Source: Ulva prolifera
Taxonomy: Eukaryota > Chlorophyta > Ulvophyceae > Ulvales > Ulvaceae
Length of the DNA stretch: 64,000 bases
Assembly (NCBI GenBank): GCA_023078555.1
Contig: CM041197.1
Location: forward strand, 1,460,501-1,524,500
Reading direction: 5' to 3'
The notes below the pieces were generated by a model, which saw only the letters and a program-made list of their open reading frames with translations, did not search any database and had not been told where the DNA came from. A program made the translations under genes and the position numbers. Each line of letters starts with the position of its first letter. The stretch's first letter is position 1. This document shows positions 11,501 to 23,018 of the stretch, piece by piece.

Positions 11501-14500
11501 CGGCCGGCTCTGTGCCACACACGCGGGCCACGCAGCGCGACACCAGTGCCTTGATGACGTCTGGAATGGGCTCGCTGCCTGCGCGCGCGGCCAGCGGGGG
11601 CTGCACCAGCGTGCTGTCCGTGGCAGCAGCTGGGGGCGGCCTGGCCGATGGGGCCAGGAGATGTGTGGGGATGGCAACCGGCGGGGTGTCATCCTTCCCG
11701 ATTAGAACCGGTGGCCGCCACCGCGCAGCCTCCTTGTCACCAGGCGGTGGCGTCACATGCTTGGCCACTTCTTCCACACCCTGCACTAATACATGGGCTG
11801 ACACATGCAGTACTTTAATTCTAGCGGGAACGGAAGGGGCTTGATTAATGCCAGAAGTCAGCGATTCATGCGCGCTACAGCAATGCATGGCTTCGACCAT
11901 CCTTCCTACCCGGTCACGCTCGCCAGATTCTCTCTCTGCCTGGGGTAGATTTCTATATCACACGACAGGGTTGACAACAGGCCGCAACAGCAGCGCAGCT
12001 GCGCACCGTGACGATGCCGCGGAGCTCGTGGATGCTGTGGCGGTAGTGCAGCGTCCAGCGCGCCGGGGGGAGATCGCAGAGAGCGTGTGCGTGGTGCGCA
12101 CAGCAGTAGCGCCGCGGCGCCGCGGCCGGGCACTCCACAGCGTGCAGGTAAAGGTAGGCCTTGCACACCGCACACTCCGGATGGTCCTGCGTCAGCTCTG
12201 ACAGGAAGCCGATGGCCATCGCGGCCCTCTTGAACTTGCGCACGCCCTGCAACACGCACGCCCGGGTGCTGTGGCTCTGGGGTTGGAGGGACCCAGGCGA
12301 AAGGGCAGGTGCCCCCCAAATAAATCACACACAAATCGGTCCCACGACAGGGCCCGTTCTTGTACAGCATCCTGGCCAAAACACCGCGTGCGGCTGTGCG
12401 CGGTGAAGTGTATGTCGCCCACTGTGGATGAGATAGCGAGGGGAGAGGAGGGGAGGGGAGGGCTGGGCCGCACCGCCGCCCAGAGGTTGTAGCGCAGCTG
12501 GATCTCCTCGTCGACGACGCGCGAGAGCTCCGGGCGCACCCAGTACGACGTCAGCGCGCTCTCATTGCGGCTCGTTGCGTCGAGCAGCAGCTCCTCGTGG
12601 CACAGCACGCCGGGCTTGCGGAAGGCGCGGTAGCGCAGCTGGCTCGCCGCGCCGAAGCGCAGCCAGTCCGCAGGAACGAAGTTCACGGCCTCGGCGGCGT
12701 TGACGCCGCAGTTGAAGCCTCCGTGGTACGCGTTCGGGAAGGTGATCACAAACTCGCCGGCGGCTTGCGTTACGGAGTGAACCGGGATGGAGTGCTTCAT
12801 GAGGCGCCGCGGGGAGAGCATGGTGACGAGGTGGAAGAGGACGTCCGGCTGGTGCGCGCAGAGGTCCGGCTGGCAGGCCTTGAACGTCGCCTCAAAGTCC
12901 GACGCGGCGGACGACGGCACGCCGTACCTGCACCCGCCCCTCTCCGCGCTCAGCAGTAGCGGGGGCTGCGCGGCCACCACGGGCACACCGAACAGGAAAG
13001 GGCTTAGCATCAGCTGGCGATGTGACCTTCCTGCGGTGTCAGCGTTGGCTCCCGGAGGCAGCCGCGTCAAGAGCACAGCAATGAGTCACTGATCGGTGAA
13101 TCAGTGGGTGGGAGAACTGGGTAGAGGGATGGTGCTTACAGGTCTCAGGTCGACTCGCCAGCTGCAAGAATGGGAGTGCGGAGCTGCGTGCGGTAGCTGT
13201 GTGGAACGTGAAGTGTGCGCACCACTGTTTGGGAGCACCATAGTGGTTGTAGTTGATGCTGTAGAACATGTGGTCCTCGACATGCCAGCAGAAGGCGCTG
13301 AAGCACATGCCGATGTACAGCCAGGGCACGATCACGCCCTGAATCGCCTCGTTGACGTGGTTGAGCAGACTCTCGTGCTCCCCGGTGAGCTTCGGGAAGT
13401 TGTTGACGTTCCATTTGTGGGTGGCGTAGGGGTTGTCGCTCTCACCGGCTCGAGGGAAGCCGCTGCCGACAGTACCGGTGTTGAGGTCAGCTCCGTAGTA
13501 AACTTCAACGGGCTCCTCTCCGCGCTCGACGATATTCCAGAACTCCGTCTCGAGCTCTGCCGGTGATGGTGGAGAGCCCTGCGATAATCGGGACGTATGC
13601 GCCATGCACGACACCAAATGCGTGCCATGTTGGCCTGGTAAGCAAAGACGTCGAAAGATACGCCCACAGCGCACAGCGATGAAAAAATACATCCTATAAT
13701 TTCCAAGATTATACGGCGAGCTCTAAGCTGATTGAGTACATATGGCTGTTCTTGACGTGAACGCATGGCGTGGCACCCGATGAACAAGAGATACGGTCTC
13801 GATGAGCATCGTCGTCGACGTCAGCATTTTCATGAGTCAACAGCAGAGTCCTGAGACCGCTAACATTCGGCACTGAAGCCGGACAAGGCCTGGCGAGGGT
13901 TCACACGTTGCTGAGCAGCTCAGCACCACACAGGCACGTAGATCCTCTCGCCGCAGGAGTCAGCCAACACACAGTAGGGGACGACGCACCTTATCGATCC
14001 TGTCACCAAACCATCCTTTCATAAAAGAGTCATTCCACTCCCGGATCTCCTTGAACGTCATCTGACAGCCGGACTTGAAGAAAAGGTTATCACTGTCCCT
14101 TTGGATGCAGTGAGGACAGATCCACTCTCCATCTGGCACGTCATCCAGCGGAGGAGAGAGACAAAACAGATGAAATCCTTTGTCACAACGGTCGCATAAA
14201 ATGATCTTGTCCTCGCAGTGGCCAGCTGAGCATATCTCACACAAGAGGGTGTCAATGTTGGCTGGAATACGAGTACCATCAAGCGCCTCAACAGCCGGCT
14301 GCTTCTTGACTTTGCTTGATTTACGCTTCTGCAATATCATCATCTGGCTTTAAGCAATTGAGACAGGAAGCCGGAATGATTGACAGGCAAGCTGACAAAC
14401 CTTAGATGACAGGCTCTTTCTCTCTGGAGCTTTCCGCTTTTTGGTTGGTTCTGGCTTGGGCTCTGGTGTTGGTTCCGGAAGGGGTTGGTTGCCGCCCAGC

Positions 14501-15270
14501 AGCCCAAGGATAGCTGCTGCTTCCTCGACATCTGCATCTACCCCGGGGGCATCGGCGCTTTGTTTAACGTCCCCTGGAACCGGAACTTTCTCAAGAACGC
14601 TTTTGTCGCCTGCGAGCCATTTGTCGAAGCGCTCGAACTGCCTGGCGTAAAGCGTCCTGATACCATACGTCAGGTTGCTGCCACCGTTCACGACCTATAT
14701 GTCAGCCCGAATAATGACATGACTCAAATCGGTTGCAGGAAGCCAGAACATAGCACTTCATGATCATTTTTTGGCTACAGTGACAGTACCGGGAACAACA
14801 GAGCAAAAGCAACACACCCCGAGCAATCGAGCCACCTCCCGCCAGGCCTTCCGGTCACAACACGCTTGATAGCCCCCTCGCTTCTCCACAAGCCTGTGAA
14901 ATTTGTAAAGGTCAATCTCTCTGCTGGAAAAAGTTGGGTTCCTTTTCCGTTCTTTGCCCATTGCCTTCAAGAACTCAAGGTATGTCGTATTCCAGGCCTT
15001 GTACTCGGGAGTGGACGAGATCTTGTTCTGCAGCTCATTTACAGATTGGATACGTGTATCAAAGGAGAACTTTTCCGTATCAACCATGAAAGGTGGTTTC
15101 CAGGAGCTGGGAGGAATGATTTTGCATATGCCATACTTCTCCGCTTCAGGCCTAATAGCAGCTATGTATTCCAATGGATTCAAAAACTCTTCTTCCGAAG
15201 GCCTGAAAACTGGGGCTGGCGGTATGCCTAGGCCAGGCCCTGGCTCCTGGGCTGGGGCAGTGTCTGTCAT
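5538..15270 (-). CDS. KDM5: KDM5-type JmjC histone H3K4 demethylase
   Basis: Fe(II)/2-oxoglutarate demethylase of nuclear H3K4me2/3 (family knowledge). Exons: 14818-15270, 14401-14694, 13990-14328, 13223-13578, 12474-12927, 12007-12246, 11007-11780, 8924-10722, 8096-8708, 7131-7808, 6400-6672, 5538-6065. They sum to 6801 nt in one frame (about 2266 residues). Domain order: JmjN (about 18-60, PVFRPSEEEFLNPLEYI), ARID (about 75-185), PHD1 (LLCEIC...CPHC, about 280-325), JmjC, C5HC2 zinc finger (ECAVC...HALC, from about 655), a long alanine-rich PLU-1-like helical region, PHD2 (CLC...CDTCGGWYHLKCC, about 1770-1815) and PHD3 (YCLC...CSSCGTLYHLAC, about 2036-2080). The iron ligands H461, E463 (HVEDH) and H549 (AYHGG) have the same 88-residue spacing as human KDM5A. 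The short conserved block normally found between PHD1 and JmjC is not in the model and may be a missed small exon in 13579-13989. The first four exons are much lower in GC than the rest. Confidence 0.93.
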
Positions 15271-15593
15271 ACTGCATAACGTTGAGCAATCAGGGGATTC
15301 AGAAGCAGGTGTTGCACGTTGTGTGACCTGAAACATTCCCGTCAAATCTGTTGCAGCGTGTGGACGCGCCTTTCATGATCCAGATGCCAATGGCGAATGT
15401 GAGACAGCGCCCCAACACCACTTACCGGCCGCGTGTGTTCCTTGCTACGGTACCAGCATGAGACAGCGGGCCTGTTGTTGCCCAAATAAGATTTCACATG
15501 TCCAGGATTTAAACACTCTCCGTTTTGTGATGTTTTAGCAGTCTGATCGCTGAACTGTGAGCTTGTTCGGCGTTTTCATACCGCCGCGGCGAT
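15271..15593. promoter_or_regulatory. Shared 5' region of KDM5 and the 15594 orphan
   Basis: The two start codons face away from each other across 323 bp, so both promoters must lie here. GC content is lower than in the exons. There is no clear TATA box. A T-rich patch and the run gatttaaacactc near 15510 are the only local features. A bidirectional promoter is inferred from the layout. Confidence 0.45.
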
Positions 15594-16001
15594 ATGGGCC
15601 GTAAGTTTCGGCCCAGGTATGAGAAGAATTTCTTTGATCCAACTCTAGCTGTTATTGGCGGAGGCGGGACCCGTTATATCGATGCGTTTCATCGCGATGC
15701 GGCACAGCGAATACAGCTCCAGAACCTGACACAGAGGTTGCGAGAATCAGTCAACGTAGCTGCCCCTGAACGCGCCCATATTCCTAGGGATGCTGTGATC
15801 TATGGCATCGCCAACACGGAAATCTGCAAGCCCATCACAGTGGAGACGCTGACGTCGCGGATGGGAATCGCCCAGACCATCGCGCCGCACACCAGACCTC
15901 CTCGCGATAAAATGAACTATCGCAAGATGATCAGAGCCAGAAGATTTACTGAAATGCATGAGCCGTTCTTGCAAAGCCCTGATGGACCTTGGGAGCGTTG
16001 A
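15594..16001 (+). CDS. Small basic orphan protein, 135 residues
   Basis: Single-exon ORF with an ATG in fair context (gcgatATGGGCC) and a TGA stop. I do not recognise a family. The protein is basic and arginine/tyrosine-rich, begins MGRKFRPRYEKNFFDP, contains a short Gly run (VIGGGGTRYIDAF), a probable amphipathic helix (HRDAAQRIQLQNLTQRL), and a second basic segment (KMNYRKMIRARRF). No signal peptide, membrane segment or Cys/His cluster is visible. The absence of introns is unusual in this window. A TGTAA motif lies about 40 nt after the stop. It is divergent from KDM5. The style recalls small structural proteins (mitoribosomal or ciliary microtubule-inner), but that is only an impression. 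Confidence 0.75.
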   Translation: MGRKFRPRYEKNFFDPTLAVIGGGGTRYIDAFHRDAAQRIQLQNLTQRLRESVNVAAPERAHIPRDAVIYGIANTEICKPITVETLTSRMGIAQTIAPHTRPPRDKMNYRKMIRARRFTEMHEPFLQSPDGPWER

Positions 16002-16040
16002 AATACATGCTGCCGCTTTCTATTCAGCAACTCCAGGCCG

Positions 16041-16045
16041 TGTAA
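16041..16045 (+). terminator. Candidate TGTAA poly(A) signal of the 135-residue orphan
   Basis: TGTAA about 40 nt after the stop codon at 16001, matching the chlorophyte polyadenylation signal. Supported by position only. Confidence 0.45.
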
Positions 16046-16578
16046 ACTGCAGAAGTCGGCGATTATATTCGCCTGCCGATTGTCTTGTTCGTAATTAGAT
16101 GTGGACCTAGATATACAGGTCCACGCTGTGTAGAAGTTCATGGCAGTGAAGACGATGCGCGCTGGCCGTGTCGCTCGGCTCCAGTTTCCGACCGAGGCTA
16201 CAAAAGTTGTGATAGAGGCACGTGAAAGCCCATGACATAGAACACAACATGCCGCTCATGCCTGGTACTTTGATTGTAATGCTGCTCGAATTCTTGTGTG
16301 AGCACGGTATCAACGCAGCTGGTTGGCCCATTTTGGGCACCCAATGTCCTACGCTGCACTCAGACGAAGTTAGAGACATGTGCAAGTGATCGTTGCAGTC
16401 ACAAACAGTGTTGTATAGCACACTTGTGACACATTCAGCATTCCAACCTGACATCGTCCATGGACTGATGCGCTTTCCCGGTGTTCTGTCTCTTGACAAT
16501 GCCACAGCCACAGGCTCCCTGCACACACGAATGAACCACCACATGGAGGCGGCACCATTTAATTTCCCTCATTCACCT

Positions 16579-17127
16579 TCAGCCGTTCACACCAGCACAA
16601 TCAGCAAGTGCTGCAATCGCATCACCTTTGTGACCGACATGTCTGCTCAATTGAGCGGACCGCAGCAGACTGACAGCAGGAGCGCTCATCACCAACATGC
16701 AATCATCCAGGTGCTCCGAAGCGTCCACATGGGGCGCGCATTTGAAGCAAGCATGGTATTGGGGCGGTGCAGTCATGCATGTGGAGTCCAACGAAGTGTA
16801 AACCTCAGCACGCCCCCAGGGATGCAAGCCCAGGATTGATTGCACCGATACCGCGGACAGTCGACTCTCGCTGATCACGATTCTCCATGGAACCCGCTTG
16901 AGCTGCTGGAGTAGTGAGTGTGTTGGCGCGCACGGCTGCTGCATGATCGGGTCAGGCGTTGTCCACGCTTGGCCATAGTGCCAAGAAGCCGACGCCCCCA
17001 CGTCTGTCACAACTTTATATACCATATACGGATGATTGGCCTGGTGCAGCACCACTGCGTCTCTTCCTCGCTGAGAACCCCACTGCCTGGCTCCTAGGGT
17101 CCAGGTGTGCTGTCCACGGCGCCACAT
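16579..17127 (-). CDS. Possible terminal exon of an unidentified minus-strand gene
   Basis: A continuous minus-strand frame ending in TGA at 16579. It looks protein-like over most of its length, for example RDAVVLHQANHPYMVYK near its start and CFKCAPHVDASEHLDD later, with regularly spaced hydrophobic residues and an F-K-C plus C-A-D-C cysteine pattern. Likely acceptors (ccag, tctcag) lie near 17070-17090, so the true exon probably starts inside this interval. No family recognised. A plus-strand frame overlaps it at 16393-16839 and cannot be excluded as the real one. Confidence 0.3.
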   Translation of the reverse strand: MWRRGQHTWTLGARQWGSQRGRDAVVLHQANHPYMVYKVVTDVGASASWHYGQAWTTPDPIMQQPCAPTHSLLQQLKRVPWRIVISESRLSAVSVQSILGLHPWGRAEVYTSLDSTCMTAPPQYHACFKCAPHVDASEHLDDCMLVMSAPAVSLLRSAQLSRHVGHKGDAIAALADCAGVNG

Positions 17128-17148
17128 ATATGGCCTGGATATGCTCCA

Positions 17149-17260
17149 GCTGATAGCTGATCGGAGCAGGCGCTAGCTGTTCAGGCCAGCTAGCGCCTGC
17201 TCTATTCCATCGGAGCAGGCGCTAGCGCTGATAGCTGATCGGAGCTCCAGCTGATCCACC
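17149..17260. repeat. Compound direct/inverted repeat cluster
   Basis: A 15-bp stem (gagcaggcgctagct, 17164-17178) pairs with its exact complement at 17188-17202 across a 9-base loop. A third copy of gagcaggcgctagc follows at about 17213-17226. The motif gctgatagctgatcggagc flanks the cluster on both sides (about 17150 and 17227). This could be a small non-autonomous element or a hairpin-driven local duplication. Confidence 0.8.
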
Positions 17261-18564
17261 CGCCATATTCGGCACGCGGTCCCGATCATTTGGAGCCGTC
17301 GATGGCATCTTCAGGATACAGCTCCTTAATTCCATATGTACTCTACTGTGCTGTACATCCGCTGTGCAGCGCTGCTGATGTGGCGGAGTTGCACCCCTAT
17401 GCAGGAGTAGCACATGCACGCTGGCGCGAAGCGGCCACTGCATGCTGAGCAGCAATGCTCCACAGTAGCGGCCGCCTGCGGTGTAGCTTGCTTGCGCGGT
17501 GGTCCTGTACGGTTCCTGCAGTGCCACGTGTGCCTCCGACTCTTTCGTACACGATTCGGGAGACAACGTGGGTGCAGCAGGCTACTCAGCAGTGCTCCAG
17601 CAGCATGGCAGTCACATGCATTTGTGCTCATTGCATTCTGTGATGCCCTCCACGGTTCGCAGCAGCAGTGCAACATACATTGGCCTTGGTCTGTCCTGCC
17701 TTGTCGGACTCACAATCGGCCCATGCAGAACGGACAGGAAAGATACGAACCTTCTCCTGATCAGGGCACTTGTCCTACTTACCGGACAACTTTGAGACGA
17801 CATCAAGTACTCACACGGACACAAGACAATGCCCTGCGAACCTGAGGCTGCATGGACTCCCGTCGGCAGCCCGACACTGCTGCATATGCAAGCGAAGTCA
17901 AGCACGGTGTGCAGCCTCAAGACCCCCGTGGCCACGCTTGCTGCACAGGGAGCCAGACACGCGCATGCACAGGCCCGTCAGCAAAAGGCACACCTTGCGT
18001 CAGCCCGCACATTCATCACATGAATCCTTATTGTTGAATGTTACCCCCCCCCCCACACAGAAAATGTACATTCTTGCAGTGACGGCAAAGAAATACCATG
18101 TTGGCCCGGTGCTTGAATGAAAGGGATTAAAAGTTTTCCGGCTGAACCCCGAGTGCAAACAAATGCCGGCACCATCCAACATCGTGTTCAGATCTCCGAT
18201 TGCCATCGTATGCCATCCCGGAAAAGCATGCCATCAGTGGCCGGACACAAGATGCATGCCTGCGGCATGAGCATGCCGAGACATACCCAGCCGCAGTTGT
18301 GGTCGCTGCTTCGGCGTGAATCAAGAATTATCCTTTCCCTGAAGCCGCTGAGTGCAAGGCGCCTTTCACGCGCCTCGCCGCTGTGTGCTGCTGCATTCGC
18401 TGCCAAGCATGCATGCTTGGGCACAAGCAACAGGTGCCTCACACAAGAACCAACGGCATGCATCACCGCCGCACCGCACATGGCATCCTGGGCACCAGGT
18501 CCAAGCGGAATCTATTGATCAGACATACATGCACAGCCCCTCATGCTCTGGAGTGTTTTTTATC

Positions 18565-18773
18565 TCAGAGCTGTGTCTCAGAGGCATGCGCGAACGCAAG
18601 CGAATCCACTGCAGCCGCTGCTGCTTGCCTTGACCACTGCTCCTGGGTCCCTTCGAGATGAGTTTTCGTGTGAGTCCTGTCGCTAGTTGTGAACATATGT
18701 GCTGCATTCGAATGTCGATCGATGCTGGCCAGAGAGACAACAGAACGAGCCACAACGTCTGCCTCTGCCTCTG
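18565..18773 (-). CDS. Possible terminal exon of an unidentified minus-strand gene
   Basis: Begins after a ggaacttcag acceptor and runs in one frame to TGA at 18565. The translation (AEADVVARSVVSLASIDR ... SLAFAHASETQL) has a coherent polar/hydrophobic pattern. If the start phase is accepted, it could be the last exon of a gene that begins near 23018. No motif is recognised, so this is a weak call. Confidence 0.22.
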
Positions 18774-20495
18774 CTGAAGTTCCAATATGTGTGGACGCAT
18801 CTTGTGCTGGTGACCTTGCGGCATCTCAATGACGGGCGAAAGATCCCAGACCATGTGTTGTTACAAGGACATAGGCAGCAAGGCGGGCAGCACCGCGAAA
18901 GAAGCCAACAGACGAAGCAAACACCCAGACACCCACGCACGCGGCACCCACCATGCCCAGAAAACCCCTCACCGGCGCAACAAACGACACAGACCCGCAG
19001 ACCGCCAAGCACACACCCACACACCCATATACGCACGCACAAACCCCCCGGCCCACAGCTTAGTCCATACACACCAACACAACCGCCAACACTACAACGC
19101 CCGCCGCCGTACGACAGGGCCACGCCCACCACATTGCTGCCCGAGGCCGCCCATACCGGCCGCCTGATTGCCGGGGGCCGCCCTAGCCCCTAACCCCACC
19201 CCCACCCCCCTAGCCACAGCACACCACACCAGCCCGGCACACCGCCGCGCAGCCCCGCCGGCCCATGCCGCACCGTACCCAGGACAATGCATCGCCCACG
19301 CCGTCTCCGCAGTCCCTGCACATGCCAACGAAGGCATCCCGCACGCCCATCGGACCCGGCCCAGCTGGAGTCAGAGGCCATCGGTTGGTGGCGTCAAGCG
19401 GGCGAGGCTCCTGAGGGGCACCCCACCGCTCAGGCCGGATGGCCTGTCAGCGGCGAGAGGTCATCAGACGGGACTGTGAGTCCCGCCAAAACTGCCGGGG
19501 AGCTGCGGCGCGCACCTGGCGCGCCACTGCACAGACCATGTGTGCCTGTGAAGTGCCCAAGGTGTTTCAGTTGTGGCTTGCTCGTGCAGCTGTGGACCGG
19601 GCTTAGTGCCATTGCAGTGTTGCCTGCTGCATGGGGAAAGGCCTGCATGTACGCTCTGTGCCCACAGCCCAGAATTACATGTGTAAGGGGTTGAACAAGT
19701 GGTCCGCTGCTCCACAAGCTGGGCGTTGACCGACGAGCTGTGTGCAATCGGAGGTGACTTGGCCATGTCACACTGGTGGTGGCACATTGCCGAGTGGTAC
19801 ATGGCTGACCTAGTCATAACACAAGAGCGGGGCTCTACGTCATGGCGGATGAAAGTGTGTACATGCAGTGTGAGGATCGGAGAGGGTTTGAAGACCTGCA
19901 GGTCTATAGATCTACATGTAGCCAACCTGTCCAGCCCACTGTCTGTGGTCAACTCTAGACTGCATTACAGTACGTCAAGCATAGATCCATCGCGATAGAT
20001 GCACTGTGCGCACCACGACAGGGACGCAATCAGTATTGGCATGTAGATGCGCCGGCTGGTGTGCATGGCCATAATCTGCGATCCCGTAGCATCTGGGCGT
20101 CAGGTTACCATGGAGCTGATTAGCCGAATCCGCAAACAATCGTCTGACGATTCGCGTGCAACAACATACAATTTTACATGTCATACAATCGAGGATGTGT
20201 GATAGCATCCACAGATTACGATCAGGCCGTATCTTTTGCAGACGCCCATCGCCTCCTCCGACATGCGACCTTTTTTTATTTGTCTGCGCATTCGAGACGG
20301 CTTCCGGAATTGCGACATCGCACGTCCGACACCATATTCTCCGACAAACTGCCTTGGTCAGTATATTCTTGTACGAGTGCGACTGCAATTACGCCATATC
20401 CAGGCTGCAGCATTGGGCAACAACGCGCTCTCGGTATGTGTGCAGACTGGGTCCTTGCATGCACATGTAGGGACACTGATGTACATCAAGTTCAC

Positions 20496-20666
20496 AAGGT
20501 AGATTGTGAACTGCATGCGGCCGCAACTGGCCATCTTGAGCGCATGCTGAGCGCGGTACTCTCGCATGCACCGACAGCTCCGACGAATATGCCAGTTCTC
20601 CACAAACAGCGCGAGGGCAACCGGCGCGCAGCGCATGCGGCAACTTTGCAGCGTGAGGTTGTTGAG
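20496..20666 (-). CDS. Possible internal exon, minus strand
   Basis: Preceded by acttacag and followed by gtgaac, 171 nt (57 codons, phase 0). It is rich in Cys, Arg and aromatic residues (LNNLTLQSCRMRCAPVALAL, then ENWHIRRSCRCMREY). It may belong with 22335-22556 and 18565-18773 in one minus-strand gene. No family assigned. Confidence 0.22.
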
Positions 20667-21771
20667 CTGTAAGTGCTTCCGGACGTGATGGTTACTCAAT
20701 GACGTTGGAGCTTTGTGGGGTCGCTGTTGTAGGTCACATGCCATCAATCCACCGCATCCACGAACAAGCACTACAGCCTCCAGAATCCACAGAATCTGCG
20801 CACGTCCCGGAGCAACTTTTCAATTGGTGGGTTACTCTCCAAACGCGTCATACAACGCTACTGTCTGATGCCCATCGCCAAGCGCTCATCCCTCGACAGC
20901 TCCTGTTCGTTCGCGGTGACGGTGCACCGCGGTGTCGCCCTGCTGCAGCATGCTGGGCTATCTTCAAGCATGCATACCCCAGCGCCAACCCCAGACATCG
21001 TGAGAATCGTGCGGTTGTAACATTGACCTTGCATTGACCTTGCTACCAAAGACAAGACAATTGTGGCTTCACAGCTTGGCTTCCCCTTGAAACAAAGAAA
21101 TAATTCTGCTTAGGTCTGCAGGAATCACCATGGCGCACTCAATGCTACAGCAGCCCTGGCCTGGCTCTCTGAGCATGCTCCACTCATGGCTGGGCAATCT
21201 CACAGACAGGCCCAGGTCAGTCGAGGCATGTGCAGAAAACCTGCAGACAGTGCAAAGTACAGACTCAAGGTACACACGTGTACCTGGCAGTGTGTGGATT
21301 GTAAAACACAAGCCGCCTGTTCTCTGAACAGGCCATGCTGCCATACCACCACAAATGCCTTTTGAGGCTGTGCCTGGCTGCACTGTGGTTGAACAAAGCT
21401 TGGGTTTAATAAAGGAAACATCATGCGGTGTATGTATGCAGTGTTACACCCCTCTCTACCTGTTGCCACACCACCTCGCCACATTGCCATGTCGAGTTGC
21501 TGCACATCACGGGTCACGTGAGTTTGTGAGTGTGTGCACGGGGTGTCTGCATTTGGCACAATTGGCTGCATGGGTTGGTATTGAGGGCCAGCGGTGCAAT
21601 AGAGTTCAGCTGTGCGTGGACAGCTATTGTGCGGCTTGCTTGCGCTGTGGTCGTTGCAGTGCTACATGCCGCTGCAGCTCTGTCCTTGTAATATGTTTAC
21701 AGTGTGGTCTGAGCAAGTATATGCATGCTGTACAGCAGGTCCAGGAGAACCTGAAGTGAAGATGGGCCAGA

Positions 21772-21773
<2 letters not shown>

Positions 21774-21805
<32 letters not shown>
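21774..21805 (+). repeat. 32-base G homopolymer
   Basis: An uninterrupted run of 32 G on the plus strand, the longest of seven G/C runs in the window. It lies in an unresolved region and could form G-quadruplex structures. Confidence 0.95.
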
Positions 21806-21806
<1 letters not shown>

Positions 21807-22334
21807 TGTCATCACATAGCTGGGGGAACTGTGGCAATCCAGTGATATGGCCACTATACCACTGGACCCTTGCATGTCCAGTGGCAAGCTGGGATGAGCC
21901 GTCCCAGCAGCAGTAGCCTGGGACGTCCCAAATCTGGGGTTGCATGAGGTCAGGTGCAGGGAGTAATTTTGGGGTCACAGTGGGTGAGTGAGCTATGTCA
22001 TGGTGAGAAGCTATGATGATGCCCATGAAGCCTGAGGCCAGGCGGTATCACCCTGTCATCCACTCCAACCTGCCACTCCAACAGCCACCTGTGCACAGTT
22101 GTGCATCGAAGTGAGGCAATGTCATGCTGTGGTGGTCTGACACCAACACGTAAGCAGATGGCACAAGGAGCAGAGCACAGCAAGTATGAGCAGCACTCCA
22201 CAGTGACATCGCGGGACGAGAAAGTTGCCTACACAGTCATGGCTGCGGTGCGTGGGTGTGTTGATGTGTGATGCGTGATGCGTGTGGCTTGTTGCGTAGT
22301 GTGCGGTTCCCCTGGCTGCTGCTCGCGGTGCTAC

Positions 22335-23018
22335 CTGCCTTGCTCGCTTTGTCCTTGTAAAACAGTCATGCAGCACAGTCATGTAGGTGATGTTGGCACT
22401 GGAGAGAGTGGTCTGCTTGGCCACGGATGGCTGTAGGGCCCCCAGGACCTGGAACACTGAGGCGCACAGATGGAACCTTGGGGGAAACACTGATGTAGAG
22501 CTCATTCGTTCAGCCACATGACTGGTGCACCTACGCCCATGTTGTCCGACTTGCAGCTGAAACATCGGTTGAGTGCTGCAGCTGCAAGGCTATATTCGTG
22601 AGCGTGTACTGCACGCGGATTCTACATGTTTTTAGGGACGAGATCCACAGAATTTGACGCCGTCAGGCGGTTGGCGAATATGGGCCTGCATGGCGTTGGT
22701 TGCCAGCTCACGGTGATCACGTGCACCATAAACCGCCAATCGCACGATCATGCATTGTGATCTCACATGCGAGATCGACAAAACGGACACATGATACAGT
22801 GCCATGTGACTGTTGTAGATTTACAGTACTGCGGTCTGTCGCGCGCGCGAGAGCTTGGAAGTCCCCAACGGAATCATCCTATGAATCCCAGCTTCACATA
22901 CACTTGCACCATCGCTTGCGGTATGAGTTTTGCGTGACTTGGCCTTGGTACAGAAATAAGTGAAGCCAATTGCGCTTGATATATCCTGCTGAAGCTCCTC
23001 CAAATCATCATTCTGATC
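22335..23018 (-). CDS. Possible 5' exons of an unidentified minus-strand gene
   Basis: A start codon at 23018 opens the acidic, coiled-coil-like MDQNDDLEELQQDISSAI. A second exon-like segment at 22335-22556 lies between a gatgtttcag acceptor and a gtagca donor, is exactly 74 codons, and reads in part FHLCASVFQVLGALQPSVAK and NITYMTVLHDCFTRTK, a helical-looking sequence. The junction between the two is not resolved. The gene would be divergent from the CobW gene with 235 bp between starts, matching the head-to-head layout elsewhere in the window. Family unknown. Confidence 0.35.

Larger units (their letters stand above)
16002..22334. other. Long region without a confidently resolved gene
   Basis: About 6.3 kb of moderate GC content with many short open frames on both strands. 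Several minus-strand segments have exon-like properties (intact frame, acceptor and donor, multiple of three): 16579-17127 (ending in a TGA), 18565-18773 (ending in a TGA), and 20496-20666. The rest includes a hairpin-rich repeat cluster near 17150-17260, a CA/CCCA-rich tract at about 18900-19230, an 11-base C run at 18044 and a 32-base G run at 21774. No protein family, transposase or RNA gene was recognised. Confidence 0.5.

Noticed and set aside
7368..11844. Very long plus-strand open frames (up to 669 codons) at 7368-8753, 9155-10816 and 9835-11844
   Set aside because: They are antisense shadows of the GC-rich KDM5 exons, which carry the recognisable domains on the minus strand. The plus-strand translations are Arg/Ala/Ser-rich with no motif.
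19092..19337. Gly/Val-rich minus-strand frame in the C-rich tract near 19 kb
   Set aside because: Explained by the CCCA/CA-rich low-complexity DNA. No splice or family support.
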